Below, one piece after another: positions 1 to 5,642 of a DNA stretch of 10,874 nucleotides (position 1 is the stretch's first letter; the number at the start of each line of letters is the position of its first letter). The stretch is from Lachnospiraceae bacterium UBA1683 (GTDB taxonomy: Bacteria; Bacillota; Clostridia; Lachnospirales; Lachnospiraceae). The stretch lies in assembly GCA_002320245.1 (NCBI GenBank), contig DCKD01000007.1, positions 1-10,874 on the forward strand, given 5' to 3'. The position numbers and the translations under genes are program-made. The notes under the pieces were generated by a model, which did not search any database, was not told where the DNA came from, and saw nothing but the letters and a program-made list of their open reading frames with translations.

Positions 1-8
1 TCGTCATT

Positions 9-219
9 TGTCAACAACTTTTTTGTTTTTCTGTTTCACTCTCAGCACTAGCCTTTCGGCTTGTCTCAAGCGACAGCTTTAATAGATTACCACATCGCTG
101 TATCATTTGTCAACAACTTTTTTCAAGTATTTTCGCCAGTCAATCAAGACCCGATTCATACTTTCATCGGCTGTTTCAGCGACAGGTGTTATCTTAACAT
201 CCACAGTCCTAATTGTCAA
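9..219 (-). promoter_or_regulatory. Tandem strong promoters, probably of an rRNA or tRNA operon off the left edge
   Basis: Read on the minus strand, three perfect TTGACA -35 boxes lie at 214-219, 108-113 and 9-14. The first pairs with a -10 TAAGAT at 191-196 after a 17-bp spacer and is preceded by an A-rich tract like an UP element. The second pairs with a weaker TAATCT at 84-89 (18 bp). The -10 of the third would lie outside the window. Both complete promoters are followed within 5 to 7 bases by the same 8-mer CTGTCGCT (178-185 and 69-76). The second and third -35 boxes sit in an identical 20-bp block (5-24 and 104-123). Tandem near-consensus promoters with repeated leader boxes are typical of stable-RNA operons in Firmicutes. 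The downstream RNA gene itself is not visible, so the target is inferred. Confidence 0.6.
50..61 (-). other. Small GNRA-type hairpin in the putative leader RNA
   Basis: On the minus strand the sequence AGCC-GAAA-GGCT forms a four-base-pair stem closed by a GAAA tetraloop. It lies just downstream of the second tandem promoter and upstream of the third. It would be transcribed as part of the stable-RNA leader, and could be a structural element in it. The stem is short and may be coincidental. Confidence 0.35.
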
Positions 220-322
220 CATTTTTTCTGTTTTTTATTTATTTCACACAATTCAGACATTTTCGCTGTTTTCATCCGATTTTCAGACGCAGCTATTTTG
301 ATATACTTGGCTTTCGCTGATC

Positions 323-1349
323 TTATACCTGGACTTCTCCTGCCAGAATTTTCTTATAATCTTCATAGTTCTTCTTCAGCAGCTCAGGCGTGTTCAGTTC
401 GTATGGACATTTCTTCATGCACTGATTACAATGCAGACAGTTTTCAATTTTCTTCATATTTTCCTGCCAGTATTCATTGAGCCAACTTGCAGAAGGCGCT
501 CTTCTCACCATCAATGACATTCTTGCACAGCTATTGATTATAATTCCGGCGGGACATGGCATACAGTAACCGCATCCGCGGCAAAAGTCCCCGGTCAGCT
601 CCTTCTTTTCTTTTTCAATATATTCCACGATTTCATTATCCGGCCTCCGGTGTATTTTCCATATAGGAAAGCCATTCTTCCAGTTCCTCCATCTTCTGGA
701 TTCCCCAGATTGGAAGGACGTTGTCAAACTGGGACATGAACGCAAACGCGGCGCGTGAATTGCGAATCAACCCGCCTGCCAGCCCTTTCATCGCAATATA
801 TCCCATATTGTGTTCCCGGCACATTTTTACCAGTTCCAATTCTTTTTCCGATGACAGGTAACTCAACGGATACTGCAATGTCTCGTACAATCCCGACTCA
901 ATACATTCTTTCGCTACGTTCAGTTTATGTGCCGTCACGCCGATGTGACGTATTTTCCCCTGCTCTTTTGCTTCCAGCATACATTCGTACATGCCTGTTC
1001 CATCCCCTGGGCGGTAACATTGGTCCACGCAATGGAACTGGTAAATGTCTATGTAATCTGTTTTCAGCATTTCCAACGATGTTTCCAGTTGGCTTCTGAA
1101 CTCTTCCGGCGTGCGTCCCATGGTCTTGCTTGCTATGTAAATCTTATCCCGCATTCCTTCGAACGCATTTCCCAATTTCTCCTCACTGTCACTGTATGCC
1201 CTTGCCGTATCGAAGAACCGCATCCCTCCGTCATATGCCCTCCGCAAAATATTCTTTGCAGTGTCCATATCCACGCGCTGAATCGGTAATGCACCAAATG
1301 CGTTCTGCGGCACGGTGATTCCTGTTGTTCCTAATGTAATCTGCTTCAT
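323..1349 (-). pseudogene. Aldo/keto reductase with C-terminal [4Fe-4S] domain, frameshifted
   Basis: Two overlapping frames together make one protein of about 341 residues, the normal length for ferredoxin-tailed aldo/keto reductases (COG1453-type). The N-terminal part (636-1349, 237 codons before a stop) is a TIM-barrel reductase with the catalytic tetrad visible: D47 and Y52 in FFDTARAYSDSE, K75 in IASK, and H106 in YQFHCVDQ. The C-terminal part continues in another frame down to 323. It carries two cysteine clusters, CRGCGYCMPCP and CLHCNQCMKKCP, for two iron-sulfur clusters. The frames meet at about 640-650: dropping one G from the GAGG of the minus strand restores an uninterrupted reading ENTPE-PDNEIVEY. 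The start ATG has a GAGGAG RBS (1359-1364), 9 bases upstream. The substrate cannot be told from the sequence. If the extra base is a sequencing error, the gene is intact; if it is real, the product loses its FeS domain. Confidence 0.85.
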
Positions 1350-1400
1350 CGTTTTTCACTCCTCATAAATAAATGAATTGCATTGTATCTTTCGTTTTCT

Positions 1401-1429
1401 ATTATAATGCAATCTTTATCATATGAAAA
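1401..1429 (-). promoter_or_regulatory. Promoter of the aldo/keto reductase gene
   Basis: A perfect -10 box TATAAT (1401-1406) lies 17 bp from a 4-of-6 -35 box TTTTCA (1424-1429) on the minus strand. It is followed about 50 bp later by a GAGGAG RBS and the reductase ATG. The -35 box overlaps the T-rich tail of the upstream terminator hairpin, so termination of one unit and initiation of the next are packed together. Confidence 0.6.
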
Positions 1430-1434
1430 GAAAA

Positions 1435-1478
1435 AGAACCTCAAAGAGTCTCTCCCCTGAAATACTCTTTGAAGTTCT
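1435..1478 (-). terminator. Rho-independent terminator ending the transporter/two-component operon
   Basis: A long inverted repeat with arms at 1435-1449 and 1464-1478 (15 positions, one mismatch) encloses a 14-base loop. On the minus strand the stem runs directly into CTTTTTCTTTTC, a good U-rich tail. It lies about 95 bases beyond the stop of the 84-residue membrane protein. On the plus strand the hairpin is followed only at a distance by a T-rich run, so plus-strand activity is less likely, and no plus-strand gene needs it. Confidence 0.75.
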
Positions 1479-1572
1479 TGACGGAATTCTTTTTAAATTT
1501 TTTCTGTCCGCCCGGAACATCATTTCCCAGACAATCAACTTCATATACAGAATGTATTTTTACCGGCCCTAC

Positions 1573-1827
1573 TTATTTCATTTCCGATGGATTCCTCTGC
1601 AAATACAGAATTGAACCAATGAGCCCAAATACAATCCCTGCGTATAATCCTGCGCAGATACTGTTTGGAAGCGCTTCTGGAAATGCCATTCCCAACGCAG
1701 AACACAGTCCGAGCCCAACGCATGTTACAACCGCTGTCCATCCGACAATCGCTGTACCCAGATATGCAGAAAGTACATTTTCTTTATTCACAACCCGATT
1801 TATCAGTTTCCATAATCCTCTGTACAT
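1573..1827 (-). CDS. Small two-helix membrane protein of unknown function
   Basis: The 84-residue product has a short basic, amphipathic N-terminus, then two hydrophobic segments, roughly residues 22-49 and 56-76. The second half is rich in Gly, Ala and Ile. A polar tail ending PSEMK follows. No signal-peptidase site or catalytic motif is visible. The ATG is preceded by GTGAGGG about 6 bases upstream, a fair RBS. It lies 107 bp after the histidine kinase stop on the same strand, and the terminator follows it. It is therefore probably the last gene of the operon and may be an accessory membrane subunit. I see no clear promoter of its own. I do not recognise the family, and the function is unknown. 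Confidence 0.7.
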   Translation of the reverse strand: MYRGLWKLINRVVNKENVLSAYLGTAIVGWTAVVTCVGLGLCSALGMAFPEALPNSICAGLYAGIVFGLIGSILYLQRNPSEMK

Positions 1828-1934
1828 AAAAATCCCTCACAATTCATCCAAACAAACCTTTGTTTTCGTTTGATTGTATTGTAAGGAACTTCTGTAAAAA
1901 ATATACCTGATATGTCGAAAAATTTATGTTAAAT

Positions 1935-2909
1935 CTACACTGCCATACGATTGAGCAGCGGGAAAACCAGTGTTATATTGAGCCATCCGTCTCCCTCCAG
2001 TTCTGCCCTTATATTGCCGCCCATTTTTTCCGTAAATTCTTTTGCGATGGTCAGCCCTAATCCGGTAGAGCCCATATTTCTTGATTTGTCTCCTGTGTAA
2101 AGCCGGTCAAATATATATTGTAATTCTGACATTTCCATATGCTCCGTGTCATTGCCAAACGTGATTTCCACACATGGAAGTTCCTGCACATAGTCCTCTG
2201 TTTTCTTTTTTTGAAGAAAATTATCCCCGGCACATGATATTTCTCGCATAGTTATACACAATCTGCTTTTGGAATATTTTCCTGCATTCTGCAGCAGATT
2301 CCGAAAAACCCTTCCGGCAGCCTCTGCATCCCCAATCATCCAAATCGGATGTTCAGGCAGTTCTGCCTCAACACCCAGATTTTTCATCGATAATTCCTGA
2401 TATTCCTCCATTAAAAGCTCCCGCATCAGCCGGACAATGTCAAGCCGTTCCCAATTCATCTTATATTCATCTGCCGACAGTCTTGAAAAATCATAAAACT
2501 GCGTAATTAATCTCTGCAATGTTTCCGCCTTTTTCTTTACTATTTTCAAGTCGTCCTGCTCTGCCTGATTCATATAGGAAGTATCCATTATCTTAAGATA
2601 TCCAAGAATCGATGTCAGCGGAGTCCGCAAATCATGGCTGAGATTTGCAATCTGACGTTGGAATTCCTGCTCCCGCTTTTCATAGGAAATACGTTCTTTC
2701 CGAACCTCACTGAGTGCCTGATTGATTGACATCTGCAATTTTTCCATATCTTTATCCGGATTGGGCAGACGGAGGATCTGGTTTTCATCCATTTCCCTCA
2801 TAATCTCATCCAACTGCTCTTTTGTATCCCGGATACCCCGGCGCAGCAGCCAGCAGCTCCCGCCTGCATATAAAAGCGCTGCGAACATAAGCACTATTAC
2901 AATTATCAA
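1935..2909 (-). CDS. Sensor histidine kinase with one membrane anchor and no sensor domain
   Basis: This is the kinase partner of the OmpR-type regulator encoded upstream in the same operon. With the start chosen here it has 324 residues. Residues 1-22 form a single transmembrane helix with no extracellular loop, followed by a charged helical linker. HisKA carries the phospho-acceptor H92 in NLSHDLRTPL. The HATPase region shows the N box NLLQNAGKYSK (N208), a G1-like GNDTEHM, the F box IFDRLYTGDKSR and the G2 box GSTGLGL (280-286). The TTG at 2909 is preferred because AAGGGGGTG (2916-2924), an excellent Shine-Dalgarno sequence, lies 6 bases upstream. Starting at the TTG at 2930 would bury that site inside the gene. 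Lacking a sensory domain, it probably takes its signal from within the membrane or from the ABC transporter, as in Bce-like systems; that is inference. Confidence 0.92.
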   Translation of the reverse strand: MIIVIVLMFAALLYAGGSCWLLRRGIRDTKEQLDEIMREMDENQILRLPNPDKDMEKLQMSINQALSEVRKERISYEKREQEFQRQIANLSHDLRTPLTSILGYLKIMDTSYMNQAEQDDLKIVKKKAETLQRLITQFYDFSRLSADEYKMNWERLDIVRLMRELLMEEYQELSMKNLGVEAELPEHPIWMIGDAEAAGRVFRNLLQNAGKYSKSRLCITMREISCAGDNFLQKKKTEDYVQELPCVEITFGNDTEHMEMSELQYIFDRLYTGDKSRNMGSTGLGLTIAKEFTEKMGGNIRAELEGDGWLNITLVFPLLNRMAV

Positions 2910-2915
2910 ACTTTG

Positions 2916-2924
2916 CACCCCCTT
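2916..2924 (-). promoter_or_regulatory. Ribosome binding site that fixes the histidine kinase TTG start
   Basis: AAGGGGGTG on the minus strand differs by one base from a full anti-Shine-Dalgarno match. It stands 6 bases before the TTG at 2909. It supports that start over the in-frame TTG at 2930 and the GTG at 2918, which overlaps the site. Confidence 0.7.
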
Positions 2925-2956
2925 TCCCAATCATACAGTTTCCACTTGCCTGCCAA

Positions 2957-3034
2957 TTCAGATTTCCTGCCCCTGACTCGCCCGCTGGTTCAGATTTCCT
3001 GCCCCTGACTTGCCCGCTGGTTCAGATTTCCTGC
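2957..3034 (-). repeat. 32-bp tandem repeat between permease and kinase genes
   Basis: Two complete 32-bp units (2957-2988 and 2989-3020) differ at a single base. A third, partial unit of 14 bp (3021-3034) is identical and lies within the 3' end of the permease gene. A decayed partial copy, with four transitions in 12 bases, may precede the first unit at 2945-2956. Each unit repeats the last codons and TGA stop of the permease (CAG GAA ATC TGA), so the array appears to have grown by duplication outward from the gene end. It lies in the permease-kinase spacer. Changes in copy number would change the intergenic distance by 32 bp. Confidence 0.9.
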
Positions 3035-3795
3035 TTTCTTGTCAACACAAGCCCTGCTGTCAGGAAAACCACGATTCCCACGGCCCCGGCTATCAGACAT
3101 TTTCCAAGTCCCTCCGGTGTATCCCAAAGGCACCGCCACTCAGACATATTCACCAGGACTTCCATATCAAGGAAGTTCCACGGCATCCAGCTTGCAATCC
3201 GGTTAAACAAATCTATTTTCAGTCCGACAAAAAAGCAAAATTTCGGAATCAGGAACATCACCGCAAACCACCCGATTACCGCCATTACATCTTTTTCAAA
3301 ACACTGAATCAGTACGATTTCCAGGATAGCAGATGCAACCGCACACAATAATGTAGCCCCGACACCTTTCAATGTTTCTGTCACCGCAAACGTTCCCGGA
3401 CCTTTCAACAAAAGACACGCACTTCCAATATACACCATCAAAATGATAACCATACTGATAAATGCTGTTCCGACAGTTACGAGACATTTTCCAAGAAAAA
3501 TCTTTTCTCTTGGAATTCCGGATGCAACTGTATTTTTCATCGTTCCATATTTTTTATCCCCGGAAAATAAAACCGATGCAAGAATCGCACCGACAACCAT
3601 CAGGATAGTCATACCGGCGGACAAAGAACTCATTGAAAAACACACCGTTCCATAGGGAAAGTCCGGAATCCTTTTATCTGATATTGAAAGTACTATATTC
3701 ATGCACAGAAGAAGCCCTGCCATGATTCCCGTCCACCAGTAGATTTCCGATGTATGGGCAATCCGATACCATTCACTTTTCATAAAATTCATCAT
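3022..3795 (-). CDS. ABC-2-type transporter permease
   Basis: The 257-residue integral membrane protein has about six hydrophobic segments: roughly residues 19-37, 61-77, 105-128, 144-162, 170-190 and 233-250. The soluble N-terminus MMNFMKSEWYRI is typical of BcrB/ABC-2 permeases that pair with BcrA-like ATPases. A motif around GDKKYGTMKNTVASGIPREKIFLGK, between the second and third segments, matches the coupling region of this family, where the permease contacts its ATPase. The gene starts within the ATPase stop (ATGA overlap, 3792-3795), so translation is probably coupled. AAGGAGG lies 9 bases upstream inside the ATPase coding sequence. The final codons form part of a 32-bp tandem repeat. 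The exported substrate is unknown; peptide antibiotics or other membrane-active compounds are the usual substrates of the family. Confidence 0.9.
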   Translation of the reverse strand: MMNFMKSEWYRIAHTSEIYWWTGIMAGLLLCMNIVLSISDKRIPDFPYGTVCFSMSSLSAGMTILMVVGAILASVLFSGDKKYGTMKNTVASGIPREKIFLGKCLVTVGTAFISMVIILMVYIGSACLLLKGPGTFAVTETLKGVGATLLCAVASAILEIVLIQCFEKDVMAVIGWFAVMFLIPKFCFFVGLKIDLFNRIASWMPWNFLDMEVLVNMSEWRCLWDTPEGLGKCLIAGAVGIVVFLTAGLVLTRKQEI

Positions 3796-4715
3796 AACAG
3801 CCTTCCTCCTTCTTTCAGACTCATATAGTGTTCCTCCAGCGACTGTTCCCGCAATTCCATCCTGGTTATGCCTATTGCGTGGGTTCCTGCCAGACGGCTG
3901 TAAATTTCCGTTTCATTTTCCGGATTGAATATCCGAACCGTCCGGTCCGGCAGAATCTGATATTCTTCATGGTGCAGCTCTTTTTCAAGCAGCACCGTGT
4001 ATGTCTCCGCATCAGACACTTGAAGGTCCAGATAGTTTCTGAATTTCTCATGGAGCTCCTCTGCGGAAATCTGTTCCAGCAAACATCCATTGTTTAGGAA
4101 ACCATACACAGTTGCAAGCTGCTCGAGCTCCGATAAAATATGACTGGATAAAATAATCGTAATATTTTTCTCATTGTTTAGCCGCAGAAGCAGATTTCGG
4201 ATTTCAATAATCCCGCTTGGATCCAAACCATTGATTGGCTCATCCAGTATCAGAAGTTCCGGCTCTCCAAGCAGTGCGATTCCCAGACCAAGCCGTTGTT
4301 TCATACCAAGTGAAAGTGTTTTTCCCTTCTTCTTTCGCTTATCCGAAAGACCAACTGTCTCCAACACTTCCTCCACGATACCTTTCCCCGGAATTCCTTT
4401 TTGAATCCGGTAATATTCCAGATTCTGCTCCACCGTAAGCTGCGGATAAAATCCCGGCTGTTCAACCATCGCCCCTGTCCTCTTTCTCTGCTTTTCCAGC
4501 TCTCTGTCCATATGAGCCCCGAACAGATTGATTTCCCCCTCACTCGGGAACAACTGTCCTGACAATAACTTCAAAAACGTCGTCTTCCCGGCACCGTTAT
4601 CTCCAATCAATCCGTAGATATCCCCGCGCCTGATTGTAAGATTCATCTGATTCAACGCTGTGAAATCACGAAACCGTTTGGTAAGACTTCTTGTTTCTAT
4701 AATGATTTCCGACAT
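3792..4715 (-). CDS. ABC transporter ATP-binding protein, BcrA-like
   Basis: This ATPase drives the permease encoded just downstream, which overlaps its stop codon. From the ATG at 4715 it has 307 residues. The nucleotide-binding domain is complete: Walker A GDNGAGKTT (38-46, K44), Q-loop Q86 in VEQPGFYP, signature LSLGMKQ (134-140), Walker B LLILDEP (154-160, E159) and switch H192 in LSSHILSE. The LSLGMKQ signature and a C-terminal tail of about 90 residues after the nucleotide-binding core are features of the bacitracin/lantibiotic-export group. An upstream in-frame ATG at 4751 has no RBS, whereas AAAGGA precedes the chosen start, although at a long spacing of about 12 bases, so the start is moderately certain. 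The gene follows the response regulator by 142 bp, which hold a stem-loop and a candidate operator array. Confidence 0.93.
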   Translation of the reverse strand: MSEIIIETRSLTKRFRDFTALNQMNLTIRRGDIYGLIGDNGAGKTTFLKLLSGQLFPSEGEINLFGAHMDRELEKQRKRTGAMVEQPGFYPQLTVEQNLEYYRIQKGIPGKGIVEEVLETVGLSDKRKKKGKTLSLGMKQRLGLGIALLGEPELLILDEPINGLDPSGIIEIRNLLLRLNNEKNITIILSSHILSELEQLATVYGFLNNGCLLEQISAEELHEKFRNYLDLQVSDAETYTVLLEKELHHEEYQILPDRTVRIFNPENETEIYSRLAGTHAIGITRMELREQSLEEHYMSLKEGGRLL

Positions 4716-4756
4716 GATATCTTCATTCCTTTCTGCTGCTATTTTCCGCATTTATT

Positions 4757-4796
4757 CTCAGTGGACAAAAGGCAACACTGTCCTTTGCCCACTGAG
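4757..4796 (-). other. Stem-loop in the leader of the ABC transporter gene
   Basis: Perfect 8-bp arms (4757-4764 and 4789-4796, CTCAGTGG and CCACTGAG) extend inward with a further imperfect CAAAAGG/CCTTTG pairing. No U-run follows on either strand, so it is not a standard terminator. It lies between the response regulator and the ATPase start, downstream of a candidate -10 TATGAT, so it would be in the 5' leader of the ABC mRNA. It may act as an mRNA stabiliser or attenuator, or be a protein-binding inverted repeat. Confidence 0.55.
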
Positions 4797-4799
4797 GAT

Positions 4800-4858
4800 A
4801 TCATACATTTCTACAGATAAATAAGTCCTCAAGAAACTTTAAAGAAATCATAAAGAAT
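4800..4858 (-). promoter_or_regulatory. Candidate response-regulator operator array and promoter for the ABC genes
   Basis: On the plus strand AAGAAA occurs at 4831-4836 and 4842-4847, and AAGAAT at 4853-4858. The three units are phased exactly 11 bp apart, and the last overlaps the stop codon of the response regulator. A TATGAT -10 on the minus strand lies at 4800-4805, while the -35 position (GGACTT) is poor. Direct repeats with 10 to 11-bp phasing next to a weak -35 are the classic architecture of OmpR-family activated promoters. The assignment to the neighbouring regulator is inference. Confidence 0.5.
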
Positions 4859-5556
4859 CATGCCATTTTGAATCCGATTCCCCAGACCGTCTTAATATAT
4901 TCATTTTCCCCGCCGGCCGCGGCAAGTTTTTTCCGGATATTGCTGACATGCACATTAACCGTATTATCCTCCCCATAATATCCATTTTTCCATACCGTCT
5001 CGTAAAGTATTTCCCTCGAAAATACCTTCTCCGGCTGACGCATCAAAATCAGCAGAATTTCGTATTCATGGCGGGTGAGTGCAATCTCCTGTCCGCACAC
5101 TTCCACTCTCCGCGCCTGTTCCTTCAGAATCAGGTCCTTATATGTGTACACATGCATCTTCTCCGTTCCCGCCTGCCCTTCCGCCTGAATACCTACCCGG
5201 CGAAGCGCAGCCATCACCCGCACGAGAACCTCCTCCGGTTCAAATGGTTTTGTAATATAATCATCTGCTCCCATCGTCATCAATTCAACCTTGTCCCGCA
5301 CGGATGCTTTCGCAGACAATATCAGAATCGGAATACTACTGTTCCGTTCGCTGCGCACATACTCCGTGATTTGCTCTCCGCCCATCCCCGGCAGCATCAA
5401 ATCCAATAAAATCAAATCCGGCAATTTCTGTTCCAGACGCAGTTTTGCCTCCGTTCCGGAATATGCCGAAGTCACCTCATATCCTCCTCCCTGAAGGATT
5501 TTGCAAAGCAGCCTGTTGATGTCCTCATCATCTTCAATAACATAAATATGATACAT
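4858..5556 (-). CDS. OmpR/PhoB-family response regulator
   Basis: This is the cytoplasmic transcription factor partner of the histidine kinase in the same operon; from the ATG at 5556 it has 232 residues. The receiver domain shows the acidic pocket E8-D9-D10, phospho-acceptor D52 in LILLDLMLPG, S81 in ILSAK and K103 in YITKPF. A winged-helix output domain (about 135-232) follows, with LTRHEYEILLILM, the recognition-helix stretch NTVNVHVSNIRKKL and the wing YIKTVWGIGFKM. GGAGGA (5562-5567) lies 5 bases before the ATG and decides this start; the frame remains open to 5604 without another good start. The regulator comes first in the gene order and the kinase fourth, with the ABC genes between them, so it probably controls its own operon or the ABC part of it. 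Confidence 0.95.
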   Translation of the reverse strand: MYHIYVIEDDEDINRLLCKILQGGGYEVTSAYSGTEAKLRLEQKLPDLILLDLMLPGMGGEQITEYVRSERNSSIPILILSAKASVRDKVELMTMGADDYITKPFEPEEVLVRVMAALRRVGIQAEGQAGTEKMHVYTYKDLILKEQARRVEVCGQEIALTRHEYEILLILMRQPEKVFSREILYETVWKNGYYGEDNTVNVHVSNIRKKLAAAGGENEYIKTVWGIGFKMA

Positions 5557-5573
5557 TCCATTCCTCCCAGTAA

Positions 5574-5586
5574 ATATTCTGAATAT
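5574..5586. promoter_or_regulatory. Perfect palindrome upstream of the response regulator
   Basis: ATATTC-T-GAATAT is a perfect 13-bp dyad 17 bases before the response regulator ATG and just upstream of its RBS. It could be an operator for a dimeric repressor acting on the operon, but AT-rich palindromes of this size also occur by chance. No convincing -35/-10 pair could be placed around it. Confidence 0.3.
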
Positions 5587-5601
5587 CCTGAAAACCGTAA
5601 G

Positions 5602-5642
5602 CAAAGGGGACTGTCCCCTGTCAGAAGGGACTGTCCCCTTTG
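5602..5642. repeat. Paired GGGGACTGTCCCC palindromes, REP-like, possible radA terminator
   Basis: Two copies of GGGACTGTCCCCT (5607-5619 and 5627-5639) lie 20 bp apart. Each is nearly self-complementary. Together they form a 16-position hairpin (arms 5602-5617 and 5627-5642) with one T-T mismatch and a 9-base loop. It starts directly after the radA stop codon at 5643. On the minus strand only a short TTT follows, so it would be a weak intrinsic terminator or an mRNA-stabilising 3' structure. The GGGGAC/GTCCCC core resembles dispersed REP-type palindromes known from several bacterial phyla; membership in such a family is from recall. Confidence 0.7.

Noticed and set aside
1469..1873. 134-codon open frame on the plus strand
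   Set aside because: It is antisense to the 84-residue membrane protein, begins within the terminator hairpin and has no RBS.
2957..3034. CRISPR array
   Set aside because: The 32-bp units are directly abutting with no spacers.
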